Origin: Physella acuta
Taxonomy: Eukaryota; Mollusca; Gastropoda; Physidae
Direction: 5' to 3'
DNA: 64,000 nt
Assembly (NCBI RefSeq): GCF_028476545.1
Contig: NW_026732674.1
Span: 1-64,000 of the forward strand
Both the position numbers and the translations under genes were made by a program. Positions 1-15,296 of the stretch are shown piece after piece. Below the pieces are notes generated by a model. It was not told where the DNA came from. It did no database searches and was given only the letters and a program-made list of their open reading frames with translations. How positions within the stretch are numbered: the stretch's first letter is position 1; each line of letters starts with the position of its first letter.

Positions 1-828
1 ACTGCCCAAACTGAAAATTGCAAGAATACAAAACTAATTATGATAATACACTTTAATTTTGTCCTATTTTGTGGAAATATGTTTTATTATGAATAATATA
101 CATGTAGTTTTTCTTTGTTAATGTCTATAAATGCTGAATCTAGAGAAAAAAAATTGCCTTGCACTTTTTTTTGTGTGCAGTTTTCCATTGCGCATCTTTT
201 CATTCAGTTTGATATTTCGACCAAAATTTATTCATTCTAAATATTTTCTGACTTGCTATATACTAGACCAATACCTAGCCCAGTAGTATAGGCAGGCAAC
301 TATAAATGAAGTGCATCATTGATTCAATTCTGCAAATGACAGGATGGTATGCATGTCTGTAGTATATATAACACTTAACTACACAAACAAGAATTTATAT
401 ATATTTATATGTAAAGCTACCTTTCTGCACTGCTGACTTATACGATCTAAACATTTCAAAAATGGAAAATATTGAGGGTATTGAGACCTGACAGATCAGT
501 GAAGATAAGCGGGCTACACTCTACACTTAAACCTCCAGGTAAAAATAAAGTTTAAAACAAATTGGATTCAGAAGAAGTGGCAAATATTTTGCTCACAAGT
601 CTCAACCTATGATGGACAAAGAAATAATATACAAAGAGCAACTTTAAATAAAGTTTGTAATAAGGATAGTTTCTTTAAAAAATTGTCAAGTGAGTTGCTT
701 TCTGATAGTGGGATCATGTCTTGCACATAAGACCTAATATGCAAGGGAGCCATTTTTTAAAATGTATACACCGTCTAGTTTTTTAAATACGTTTTGCTAA
801 ACTTCTGATTAAAAAATCTGTCTTGTCA

Positions 829-3684
<2,856 letters not shown>

Positions 3685-3995
3685 TTTTGTTAAAATATTC
3701 CGGGGTTCAATGTACGGCTTTGTTATACAAAAGTTCTCATTTTACAATTTTTTTTCTACAACAAGTATTTTAGCGTTACGCCCCCTGAAAATTAAAAAAC
3801 TTAAAATTTACAGCACAAACTTATGTTTGTCCAAATATATTAACGAATTGGCTGTTATGCTTTGCATTCATTTAAAGTGGAAATATTTTGCTTCAAAGAT
3901 TTAATTTAAAAAAAAAACAACAAATCTCTTAAAATGGGCTTCTTAAGCCTGACCTAATAAATAAACACGAACATTATAATTAGGCATAGGCCTAT

Positions 3996-4262
3996 ATGTT
4001 AGCGAGGCTCACTAACTTGAAAGCGTCATTGGTTGCTAACCAGAACATGGCGTTAGGATCGGACCATGACTTCCGGCGAGTTTTTCGACTTAGTTCCAGG
4101 GACCTCCTTGGAATTACTTTTAAAAGTGTTTACCACGAGCAAAATGGCAGGTTTTCACGTTATAAAAACATGCTATAGGTGGCAAGTCGAAATATGCCAG
4201 AAAAGCATTTTCAAAAATTGCTTTGGAGAATGTAGGCTAAATTTAAAGTCGGTGTCATTCAA
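3996..4262 (+). repeat. Diverged solo copy of the tail of the Helitron-like repeat
   Basis: Starting 312 bases upstream of the CDK8 start codon, this stretch aligns with 38560-38785, 41610-41835 and 44660-44885. Shared blocks in the same order are CTCACTAACTTG, GGTTGCTAAC (GGCTGCTAAC in the others), ACCACGAGCAAAATGGC, ATAGGTGGC, ATGCCAGAAAAGCATTTT and TTTGGAGAATG. It is more diverged than the other copies. Its short open frames are not genes. Confidence 0.7.
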
Positions 4263-5140
4263 AATAATATAACTTTTTAAATATAGATCTCCATATCACA
4301 AAATTGATTTCCAAAGTAAAGCATTATTAGTTTTATCATTCTATGAAAAAATAAATCAAATATCTTCAACACTTTTTTTTATAAGATGTGTCCAAAAAAT
4401 GACAACCAAATTTTTTTATTTTTTTTTACCACGTGACCGCTATTTGAATGGATACGTTTACCTGGCATGGTTTTTTATTTTGCTCTTTTGTACAATAAAA
4501 AATGTTATAAAATTAAAGAAATAAAAGAATTCAAACATCACTTCTGTCTTGTCTTTTTTAAAATTCTTTTCTGATGACATTCTCTTAAATTTTTTCCCTC
4601 TATAAATATATCCCGACGATAGACGGGCCAATTCTACTTTTAGGAACTCTCTTGTAAAAAAAAATTAGATCTATTTCACGGTCAATTAAAAAGTTAAACC
4701 CTTCAGCTTTTAAGCAGGTTGTCATGGATGGATCCCTCATACCATAGCTGTGAGTGACCAAAAAATTTAAAATTCAATAATTTAGTCTAAAACTTGCAAA
4801 TTCCCAAAATTAGTGCCTAGTGGATAAAGTATGGACGTTTTTTATTTAGTTGTCATGTTTAAGTTGAAAATTGAGTACATTTCAAATTTACTAAGAAAAT
4901 CTACTATATGTTATTGGAATGTGCACAATCACAATGTTTAAAGTTTAAAGTCTACACAGTAAACACTCTAGATTCTAGACATAACAGAATAACAGTAGAT
5001 CTAGATCTAAATGCCATTTTCATATCCCCATTGTAGATCATCGTATAACGTAATATATAACTTCCATAGACTCTCCCCCCCCCCCCCCCCCCACACACAC
5101 ACACCGCGGTCAGTTTATTGTAAGAACCGGGAGCTGAAAC
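4263..5140. other. AT-rich intergenic stretch without a recognised gene
   Basis: I see no coding exon. It holds poly-T runs, TCTAGA/AGATCT palindromic low complexity near 4965-5010, and a C homopolymer followed by a short (CA)n tract near 5072-5103. Confidence 0.5.
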
Positions 5141-5335
5141 CAGTGGCGTAGCGAGGTCGGGTGTCACCCGGTGCGGCACTTAATGGTGTCACCCCCCAGA
5201 GGCGTAGGCGATTTGCACCCCCACCCCCTCAAACTTTCAATTTGCACCTCTTAAAACACTATTTTTTGCCTTGGTGTCACCCCCCTAAATGGTGTCACCC
5301 GGTGGGTCTGCACCCCCCCCCCCGCTATGCCTCTA
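5141..5335 (+). mobile_element. Short non-autonomous hAT-like element (GGCGTAGC family), copy 1
   Basis: It starts CAGTGGCGTAGCGAGG and ends GCTATGCCTCTA, imperfect terminal inverted repeats. It is flanked by the 8-bp direct repeat GCTGAAAC (5133-5140 and 5336-5343), the target duplication length of hAT transposons. The interior is C-rich and repeats the block GGTGTCACCCGGTG. No transposase is present. Related copies lie at 10151-10439 and 50939-51174. Confidence 0.8.
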
Positions 5336-5394
5336 GCTGAAACATAATCCATCACCAATCGGGGTCGTCTGACTTGGGTGCCGAATCGCTGTAA

Positions 5395-5592
5395 TGTAGT
5401 GAGCCCCCTCCCCGAAGAAAGTCTACCGCCCCCCTCCCCCGAGCGAAATGGAATTTATATAGAAAATATATACTTTTACTAGTGTCCGCCCCTCCCCCCC
5501 CCCCCCCCAGAAAATGTTGACGCCCCCCCTCCGAAAATATCAAGTGCCCCCCCCCCCCCCGGAGAAAAAAGTCTGGAAGAAACACTGCTGGA
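5395..5592 (+). mobile_element. Fragment of a C-rich hAT-like MITE (GGAAGAAACACTG family)
   Basis: The 3' terminus TCTGGAAGAAACACTG and interior blocks (GAAGAAAGTCTACCGCCC, AGAAAATATATACTTTTA) match the intact copy at 12532-12760. The opposite terminus is not recognisable, so this copy looks truncated at its left end. Confidence 0.6.
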
Positions 5593-5845
5593 CCTGATTT
5601 TCAGTAGTGACAGCTAAAGCAGAGATGCTGTTGCCGATACTAGCCGTGTGTGTGGGGGGGGGGGGGGGGGAAGGGGGTACTTGGAACTTTTGGGTGTATG
5701 TTTTTACATAAATTATGGGCTATATAGGCCCTATTTTTTTTCGTCCGGAGGGAGAGTGGTGGACTTGCTCGGGGTGGGGGAGGGGGTGACATGTCTGAAA
5801 GAAACGGTGTAGACCAGATGTACACGTATTGTATAACTTAACTTA

Positions 5846-6238
5846 GGGGTCATCCATAAATGACATCACGCTTTTTTGACGATTTTTACCTCCCCCTCTC
5901 CTCCGTCACACATCTTCACTAAAAGCCAGACCCCCCCCCCCTAAAATGACGTCACCCCCCCCCCCCCCTTCAAAATTGCAGTTGAATTTTTTTTTTAAAC
6001 ATCGATATTTTTCCCAAATCTTGTCTGAACTCTGTCACAATGGAGTATTTTAATTAATTCATATTACAATTTATTAAAACAGTTTTCTGAAATTCATTTT
6101 CTAACATTTCTTTTTTTATAATACAAAAGTGTGACGTCGCACTATCTGAACCTCCCCCCTCCCCCTCATCCCACACCGTCACAAAATTACGGACCAACCC
6201 TCCCCCTTACGAGTGTGATGTCATTTATAGACGACCCC
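5846..6238. mobile_element. MITE with GGGGTCATCCATAAATGACA-type inverted ends
   Basis: The left end GGGGTCATCCATAAATGACA is mirrored by the right end, whose reverse complement is GGGGTCGTCTATAAATGACA. TTA flanks both sides (5843-5845 and 6239-6241). The inverted repeats are at least 25 bp. The interior has C-rich runs and no transposase. I do not assign the superfamily. The right target-site TTA abuts the stop codon of a LINE fragment, so the element landed at that LINE end. Confidence 0.7.
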
Positions 6239-6394
6239 TTAGTCCTCTTTGCTCCTTATGGAAGATAGGGCCTCCACCATTTCCTTCCATTTCTTCCGAT
6301 CCCCGGCTATTAATTTTGTCATCTACCAAGACATCCCTGTTGGCTTCAGTTCTTCGAGAAGACTCCGCCTCCAGGTCTGTCTTGGGCGCCCACG
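6239..6394 (-). mobile_element. LINE (non-LTR retrotransposon) ORF2 C-terminal fragment
   Basis: The minus strand reads RGRPRQTWRRSLLEELK, then after one in-frame TAG continues DRKKWKEMVEALSSIRS to a TAA. The GRPR..TWRR block and the DR.KW...V.AL tail are typical of the extreme C-terminus of reverse-transcriptase proteins of many animal LINEs. Only the 3' tip is present, as expected of a 5'-truncated insertion. Confidence 0.6.
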
Positions 6395-6527
6395 AAGTGG
6401 ATTTTCAGATAGTTGATGAGTTTTTATGTTATGCTATGTGATGTAGGGAATATTTTAGAAAATTGTTGTACAATTCCTTTGTTACTGTATTCATATTTAT
6501 GTATTATTTATCTTTGGAAGTGTCTGC

Positions 6528-6596
6528 AACTACAGAGATGTCTGGAAAGCTCTTGTCAGCGGCCTGTGTCCCAGGAGGGGCGACAGACAAACCTAA
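6528..6596 (+). mobile_element. Second LINE C-terminal tail fragment
   Basis: The plus strand reads NYRDVWKALVSGLCPRRGD to a TAA at 6594-6596. It resembles the D...W..LV.GLCP tail found at the end of many LINE ORF2 proteins, in the opposite orientation to the fragment at 6239-6394. It is short, so the call is tentative. Confidence 0.35.
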
Positions 6597-6599
6597 CCT

Positions 6600-7540
6600 A
6601 CCTAAATTATGTCATGATTTGTGTGTGAATGTGTGTGTTTGCGTGTCTGTCTGTCTGTGTGTCTGTGTATGTATATGAAGGGTGGGGGAAAAGTATAATT
6701 TTATGTTTCAAATTTGTACGACTCCAAAATTATGATTGTGTTACTCAATGCTTAACTGGGCAAGGCATAGGAGATCCAAATAACAACTGAGATTGTTGTA
6801 CGTTTTTTTTGTTTTAGAGTTATAGCAAGCTGTTCTGTATTTGTTTACTGTATCAGTGCAATCAAGACAACGTTGATGTTTCGAGGATTGGGTAATCAGC
6901 CGTTGGTTGGACACACATACACACACATCGCCGTTGATTTCCTTGTGTCTTTGTCCAGGAGTTGGTGTTTAAAAAAATTCGCTTGTCACGATTCAGTAGC
7001 TAGAATGAGACAGACTCCACAATAGAAGAGACAGCGAAATTTCTAGTCTGCCCTCCACAGAAAAATATACAGGCCACCAAAATAAACGCGTTTACGCCCC
7101 TGATGACGGTGTAGGTGAAGTAGAGTTCACCAGTTTTTATGCCCTCATGATATGAAGGGATAGCTTGTTAACTTTTAGGCCTAGCCTATTTTACTTACAT
7201 CACTAGAGTCCGTGCACTCATGTTAGTTTGGTGGACTTAGCTACTTACTTGCTTCACTATATAGATTCTATGTGATTATATACGTATGATAACATTTTTG
7301 AACCCCTCCCATGACCAATTCCTGGCTACGCCACTGCGTGCACTCATGTTAGTTTGGTGGACTTAGCTACGTCTGACGTTAGCGAGACGAGAGCTGAACA
7401 TAAGAAATTCATTTCTTGTTTATTAGTCATGGAAAAATATGAATTCTAAACTTCAATGCTCACAGTAATGAACACTGACCACTTACACAGTAAAATGAAC
7501 ACAGGAAACACATTTGACCATGTATGAAATACAATCGCTT
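6600..7540. other. Intergenic DNA with a split direct repeat
   Basis: No gene seen. A (GT)n-like tract lies at 6620-6672. The block GTGCACTCATGTTAGTTTGG occurs at about 7211-7230 and again at about 7338-7357, with matching bases on to TTAGCTAC. The second copy directly follows CTGGCTACGCCACTG, which is the terminus of a GGCGTAGC-type element. Confidence 0.45.
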
Positions 7541-7555
7541 TATTTACTTTATTAC
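7540..7555 (-). terminator. Polyadenylation signal of the cysteine-rich peptide gene
   Basis: The minus strand carries AATAAAG twice in TAATAAAGTAAATAAAG, about 100 bases past the stop codon at 7651. Confidence 0.55.
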
Positions 7556-7650
7556 ATAGTAGAATGTTTTATATTCACTGAATGTTTTTTTTAAATTCTT
7601 TTTGAGTGTCAACTATATTTTTTAGAAAGCAGCTAATGCCATGGTGTGGG

Positions 7651-9646
7651 CTAGTAGCTGTCCGAGTTGAGCTTCTGACAGACACACCTCTCCAGGGGGT
7701 AGACGCAGTACCCACGGGCCAGGTTCATACACACCATGTTGTTGCAACACTTGGTCTCCCAGGGCACACACTGGCCCATGTAGTTAGTGCACTAGATGAT
7801 ACAAGTACAGGTAGTTAGTGCACTATATAAGTACAGGTAATTAGTGCACTAGATGATAGAAGTACAGGTAATTAGTGCACTATATAAGTACATGTAGTTA
7901 GTGCACTAGATGATACAAGTACAGGTAGTTAGTGCACTATATAAGTACAGGTAGTTAGTGCACTAGATGATAGAAGTAAAGGTAGTTAGTGCACTAGATG
8001 ATAGAAGTACAGATAGTTATTGCACTAGATGATAGAAGTACAGGTAGTTAGTGCACTATATAAGTACAGGTAATTAGTGCACTAGATGATAGAAGTACAG
8101 GTAATTAATGCACTATATAAGTACAGGTAGATAGTGCACTAGATGATAGAAGTACAGATAGTTAGTGCACTATATAAGTACAGGTAATTAGTGCACTAAT
8201 TGATAGAGGTATAGGTAGTTTGTGCACTATATTATATAAGTACAGGTAGTTAGTGCACTAGATGATAGAAGTACAGGTAGTTAGTGCACTAGATGATAGA
8301 AGTACAGGTAGTTAGTGCACTATATGATGGAAGTACAGGTATTTAGTGCACTAGATGATAGAAGTACAGGTAGTTAGTGCACTAGATGATAGAAGTACAG
8401 GTAGTTAGTGCACTAGATGATAGAAGTACAGGTAGTTAGAGCACTATATGATAGAAGTACAGGTAGTTAGTGCACTCTATGATAGAAGTACAGGTAGTTA
8501 GTGCACTCTATGATAGAACTACAGGTAGTTAGTGAACTATATGATAGAAGTACATGTTGTTAGTGGACTATATGATAGAAGTACATGTAGTTAATGCACT
8601 ATATGATACAAGTACAGGTAGTTAGTGCACTATATGATAGAAATACAAGTAGTTAGTGCACTATATGATAGAAGTACAGGTAGTAAGTGCACTGAATGAA
8701 ACAAGTAACAGTATAACACTACAAAGAGAGATCAACATGTTTGTAAATAATCCAGGCTAAAAAAAACAAAGAAAACTTTTAAATGTTGATGTAGAACTTA
8801 CCACCTTACAGTAAACTTTGATGCACAATTTACCATCTTACAGTCAACTTTGATGCAGAACTTACCACCTAAACTTTTATGTAGAACTTACCACCTTACA
8901 GTAAACTATGATGTAGAACTTACCACCTTACAATAAATTGAAGCAGAACTTACCACCTCACAGTAAACTGATGTAGAACTTACCACCTCACAGTAAATTT
9001 TGATGTAGAACTTACCACCTTACAATAAATTGAAGCAGAACTTACCACCTCACAGTAAACTTTTATGTAGAACTTAGCACTTTACTATAAACTTTGATGT
9101 AGAACTTACCACCTTACAGTAAACTGAAGCAGAACTTACCACCTTACAGTAAACTGAAGCAGAACTTACCACCTTACATTAAACTGATGTAGAACTTACC
9201 ACCTTACATTAAACTGAAGCAGAACTTACCACCTTACATTAAACTGATGTAGACCTTACCACCTTACAGTAAACTTATAGAACTTACCACCTTACAATAA
9301 ATTGAAGCAGAACTTACCACCTTACAGTAAACTGAAGCAGAACTTACCACCTTACAGTAAACTGATGTAGAACTTACCACCTTGCAGTAAACGTATAAAA
9401 CTTACCACCTTACATTAAACTGATGTAGAACTTACCACCTTACAGTAAACTTGAGTAAACTGAAGCAGAACTTACCACCTTATATTAAACTGAAGCAGAA
9501 CTTACCACGTCCGAACTGGCGACCCTTAATGGAACCCTCGATGCCGTCAGCTGTCTGGTAATAAGTCTGGGCAGTGCCCGTACGCCTGGACAATGTGACG
9601 TCATTAAGGCAACAAGAAGCACCATCAGGAACGGACATTTGTTCAT
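7651..9646 (-). CDS. Secreted cysteine-rich peptide precursor (knottin-like spacing)
   Basis: Two exons, 9646-9506 and 7791-7651, 141 bases each, joined in phase 0 to give 93 residues. Exon 1 codes for a signal peptide (MNKCPFLMVLLVALM..., cleavage probably after GVRA) and a basic linker LPRLITRQLTASRVPLR. Exon 2 codes for the mature 46-residue region with eight cysteines, spaced C-x6-C-x6-CC-x4-C-x7-C-x6-C-x-C; it includes WETKCCNNMVC and ends RCVCQKLNSDSY. The C...C...CC...C...C core resembles inhibitor cystine knots, but family membership is inferred from spacing only. The donor is ACGTG|GTAAGT and the acceptor CATCTAG|TGCACT. The 1,714-base intron is almost wholly two minisatellites that copy these junctions. 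It could be a defence, signalling or mucus peptide; I cannot say which. Confidence 0.82.
7792..8700 (-). repeat. Acceptor-derived minisatellite in the peptide-gene intron
   Basis: About 30 copies of a unit near 31 bp (and shorter variants) start directly at the exon 2 acceptor. In transcript orientation each unit contains ATCATCTAG|TGCACTAACTAC, the intron end plus the first 12-13 exon bases. The exon continues ATGGGC where the units have CTGTAC. Confidence 0.88.
8797..9505 (-). repeat. Donor-derived minisatellite in the peptide-gene intron
   Basis: More than 20 copies of a unit of about 28-30 bp lie next to the exon 1 donor. In transcript orientation the units read GGTG|GTAAGTTCTGCTTCAG, matching the real donor ACGTG|GTAAGTTCTGC. 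Each unit therefore carries a good GTAAGT donor. Confidence 0.85.
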
Positions 9647-9981
9647 CTTGTCTTCAAAAATAAAAGTTTAAATACAAACTTCCTAACTCGACATTATTGA
9701 TAATGTCCCATTTAAAAGCTCGTAGGTAAAAAGTATTTTTAAAAATAAATAAATCACAGCTGTTATCATATTATAGTAATGTTTTTTTTTTACAGTCTAT
9801 AAGGTCAAGGTACTAATTTCTACTCGTTTTAATTTAGGCAGCTAGCAAATACCAATCATACTCAAAACAATCTTTGACTGGACGTGCAGTAAATCAGTTC
9901 TCTCCCTTTAGATGGCTACGGGACTCAAATTTTAGGAATAGTAAAGGCGGCTTGACATAGTGTTGACAACATTATCCCATC

Positions 9982-11381
<1,400 letters not shown>

Positions 11382-11389
11382 TACTAGCT

Positions 11390-11596
11390 CAGGGGTCGGC
11401 AACCTGCGGCTCGCGAGCCGCATGCGGCTCTTTTGATATCAAGATGCGGCTCTCCAGCTCCTTGCACAAATACTAATAATCTTAATAAAAAAAAAATATT
11501 TGAAATAAAAAAATATGTTAGTGGCTCTTTAAAACCAGGGAAATTTTGAAAATTGTAACTTTTGGCTCTTCCGCTTCAAAAGGTTGCCGACCCCTG
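11390..11596. mobile_element. Non-autonomous hAT element with perfect target duplication
   Basis: The ends CAGGGGTCGGCAACCTGCGG and GGTTGCCGACCCCTG are inverted repeats of the widespread hAT type beginning CAGGGGTCGGCAACC. The 8-bp target duplication TACTAGCT is exact (11382-11389 and 11597-11604). At 207 bp with no coding capacity it is a MITE; the exact duplication suggests recent insertion. Confidence 0.92.
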
Positions 11597-11604
11597 TACT
11601 AGCT

Positions 11605-12523
11605 CGGTACCCGTTACACGTAAATTATAGGCCTATCTATAAAATCCCTTTTTTTATAAAATCATATAGGCCTACTTGTTTGAGAAAAATCTCTATATAT
11701 AATTCTCTTAATGGAGGCAGTAGAAAACACCACGCAGCTTAGCCACCACCCTCATCCTCACGTATCAGGTGAGCTGTGGTTCACCCCGAATGTTTACAAT
11801 AGTAGAGCCGGTTCGAATACGTGACGGCTATTAGGGGCAGATAATTTAGTTTTCAAACGATTTGAAACTAAGGGGAGATTATAAGTTCTGCTTGATATTT
11901 CATTGTCGTCTGTAAACGGCTGCTTTCACTGGGCGGGGTGGGGCGGGGTGGGGGTGGCAGGGGGTGGGGTAGTGTCGAATTCACAAATTATGAATTGTTG
12001 ATAAGTAGAAAATAAAACAACTAGATAGCGGCGTATGCTACGTCGCGGGTCAGCTTGTCTTTTATAAAATAGTTATTGGTCAAAACGCAATGTGTTTTAC
12101 TAAACGTTGAACGATATTAGTGACGAATCAAAGAAGTAACTAAATAGCTAAAATTCCGACACATCAAAAATAACATAGACTACCAATGTCTATTAGAAAA
12201 AGTAAAACCAAATTATATACATTATTAGTCAACACAACACCATATTAAATGCACACGCTGATTAAGAGATTTAAAATTAAGAGACTTAAATGATTTCGTT
12301 AAAAACCCGTTTGTTCACTGGTATTTATGTTGTTTTTAGAATTACATTTATTAGTTTAGGCCGAGAAAATTGTATACATTTTATAGCATACGTCTTGATA
12401 AATAGATCTAAATCAAATTTAAATGAAATAGCTCATTTCTTTTTATTCTAAAATTGGAAGATGACGCCATTAGTTTTGTGTTTTTTCCTTAGTTTAAATA
12501 TGTGGCATGTGACGTCGTTATTT
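11605..12523. other. Intergenic DNA with a G-rich patch
   Basis: No gene recognised. Around 11932-11972 the plus strand has repeated GGGCGGGGT/GGGGTGGGGT runs that could fold as a G-quadruplex. Confidence 0.4.
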
Positions 12524-12531
12524 ATTGCGTT

Positions 12532-12760
12532 CAGCGTTTCTTCCAGAAAGCCCCCCCCCCCCCCCACCCCCCGAAAAAATTCTACCGCCCCTCCACCCCC
12601 CTCACCCCCTCCCCCCCAACCAAAAAAAATGTATAGAAAATATATAGAAAATATATACTTTTAACAGTGTCGCACCCCCCCCCCCCCCGAAGAAAGTCTA
12701 CCGCCCCCGCCCGAAAATTTCAAGAGCATCCCCGGAGAAAAAAATCTGGAAGAAACACTG
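12532..12760. mobile_element. C-rich hAT-like MITE, intact copy
   Basis: The inverted ends are CAGCGTTTCTTCCAGA and TCTGGAAGAAACACTG, flanked by the exact 8-bp duplication ATTGCGTT (12524-12531 and 12761-12768). The interior is runs of C with AGAAAATATATACTTTTA. It defines the family also seen at 5395-5592 and 24069-24248. Confidence 0.88.
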
Positions 12761-12768
12761 ATTGCGTT

Positions 12769-14204
12769 CTTGTCACGACGATAAACACTTTTCCAGCTGC
12801 ATAGTTAAAAATGTGATTCTACATTCGAATATGACTTTATTTTTATTTTCCTGCATTAAATAAAATTTAGTTTATACATTTATAACATCCATCATATTAT
12901 TTTCAACAAAAGTCCGTATCTTTAACTTCTCCATATATCGCTGAACATACTGATCACATCGCCTAAAAAATGTTGCAGACAGAGAGAGCCAGAGAGAGAG
13001 AGAAGTGCGCACATGGGCTTTTATATATTGGGATTCATCCGTGCCGACAGGTCCAATTCTTAGAGTTATATAATTATTGGAAGTAGAAAAAAAGATAATA
13101 TTTTTTAAAAAATCTTTTAAAAACGTAGCTTTGAAACAAAAATAGAACATTAATTTTTAAAAGTAAAACGACTCGAGATATATATCGTTCGTTAAATTTA
13201 AAGCAATTGATCGACACAACTGGTTTCGCTACTGCTTCAGATGTTCATACTAGAATCTAGTAGTTGAAAAAAAATTCTAAGCAAATTGTTCTAATTTTAT
13301 AACGGAACCACTCACCGCAAATAATATTACATTTGAACCCGATAACTTGCGCTACACACCTCATTATTAAACAAAAGTTCAGAGTGTTCAGTAACTGAGA
13401 CATCACAGGTTTTTATTTTAAAAATAAGTTTTCTAGCCTGATTCTCCCTTTTAAAATTATAAAACGTCAAGAATTTTCAGACAACTCATCCAACATGACT
13501 CGCTGTACTTTCCCCCTTTTTATAACTTTATCGCATACGGAATAAAGAGAAGTATTGTAGCCGTTAAAAAAAAAAGTAACGACTTTTTTTTTTTACAAAT
13601 CTTGACGTTTAACACATTTTTGAGTCGAAAACCCCAGTTTTGCAATTTTGTCTGTCTGGCCGTCCGTCTGTCTAACTGTCGGTGAGTCTGTTTCAGTGAG
13701 GTGAAGAAATTTTTGAATATACGTTTTACATCATGTATGCATGTTTCTATCAGCGTTTGAGCGATTTTCAGTACCGGGAATGGTAGTGAATCTATTTCCG
13801 ATTTCTCAAAAGTCTTTAAAATCTAATAATTTTTAATCATGATACCATAAAGCAACATATTTTTTTAAAATTTATCTGTCGAGAAATGAACACAACAAAG
13901 GAATGTCTATGAAATTTGGGAAAGAGAAAGACTTCAATGAAAATGTACAAAGACATACGAACACATATTGTATTGAATTTTAGAAAAGCAAAAACTTTAG
14001 GAAAGTCTTAGCACAGAATGAGATAAAACACTCACTTTCTGATAGGTTCGACTCAGCTCTCCCCCCCCCCTCCCCCCCCCCGGTCAGGTGTGGCTTTAAG
14101 GAGATTTAACTACTATCTGTTCTGACATTAACTTAATGAATATCGGGTGTAGTCTGGATAGGGCGGGTAAGTTGAACACCAATAGGTTTAACGTTAAACT
14201 TTTA
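12769..14204. other. Intergenic DNA with an interspersed repeat, inverted relative to 21100-21590
   Basis: About 13490-13880 shares blocks with 21100-21590 in opposite orientation: a poly-T tract next to ACAAATCTTGACGTTT, a CTGTCTGTC-type tract, TTTCAGTGAGGTG and TTTTGCAATTTTGTC. An open frame on the minus strand at 12872-13150 is not recognised and shows no domain I know. Confidence 0.45.
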
Positions 14205-14418
14205 ATGTCAACTATTTGTAACAGTAAATGCCAACTGTTTTTAACAGTAAATGTCAACTATTTCTTACAGTAAAAGTCAAGTGTTTCTTACAGTAAACGT
14301 CAACTGTTTCTCACAGTAAATGTCAACTGTTTCTTCAGTAAATGTCAACTGTTTCTCACTGTAAATGTCAACTCTTACACTAAATGTAAACTGTTTCTCA
14401 CAGTAAATGTCAACATCT
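14205..14418 (+). repeat. 22-bp minisatellite
   Basis: About nine copies of a unit with core CAGTAAATGTCAACTGTTTC, in DNA without a recognised gene. Confidence 0.85.
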
Positions 14419-14671
14419 ACTAGCAGAGGTCAGTGGCAAGTTAACATAGAAATCTCCATAAAGCGTCAGAGAGCGTTATAAGTATCATCTTATCTCTTTT
14501 TTTTTGGCCTTTTAATAATATTAAATATACAATTTATAGAAGACAAACAGAAAAAAAAACAATAACAAATTTCTACGAGACAATTCTATTTTGAAGTAAA
14601 CTTGATGATAGTTTAATTTTTAAATACATGCAAAAAAAATTAGTATATTATTATATTATACATTTATATAT

Positions 14672-14745
14672 TAGATGGTGTGATCGAACGGCCAAGCGCA
14701 CGAGTACTAATTTAAAGTCTCCAGTTCGATTCACGCGACAGAGAC
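14672..14745 (+). mobile_element. tRNA-like head of a SINE (tentative)
   Basis: TGATCGAACGGCCAAGCGCA resembles a tRNA A-box region, and about 40 bases on AGTTCGATTC resembles a B box. There is no clear acceptor stem, so a SINE head or decayed tRNA is more likely than a working tRNA gene. Confidence 0.4.
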
Positions 14746-14990
14746 AATCAGCAGATTTAGCTCTAGATGACAGATACAATCGGCGGATTAAGAGATATAC
14801 GAGAGAGACATTCAGTGGATTTAGCTCTAGATGACAGATACAATCGGCGGATTTAGAGATATACGAGAGAGACATTCAGAGATTTAGCTCTAGATGACAG
14901 ATACAATCGGCGGATTTAGAGATATACGAGAGAGACATTCAGAGATTTAGCTCTAGATGACAGATACAATCGGCGGATTTAGATATAGAC
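14745..14990 (+). repeat. About 61-63-bp tandem repeat, four copies
   Basis: Each copy contains TTTAGCTCTAGATGACAGAT, then ACAATCGGCGGAT and ATACGAGAGAGACATTCAG. It follows the tRNA-like sequence directly. Confidence 0.85.
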
Positions 14991-15074
14991 AATAAAGACT
15001 AGATTGTAATTTATTACGCTCAGAATTGGATTCTACATTTATGGGGCATAAGTGTCGTCATATTATAGAAACCT

Positions 15075-15207
<133 letters not shown>

Positions 15208-15296
15208 CTAGCCGTCCCGGCCAGGCCCTGCTCTGGCTTCTGTGAAAAACCTTTCTGTTAAAGACCATTACCTGTGTGTTTAGTAATCATCATAAA

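Noticed and set aside
12872-13150. A 92-codon minus-strand open frame
   Set aside because: No domain, no exon context; AT-rich composition makes chance openness plausible.
14672-14745. A functional tRNA gene
   Set aside because: A- and B-box-like words are present but the acceptor and anticodon stems do not pair convincingly.
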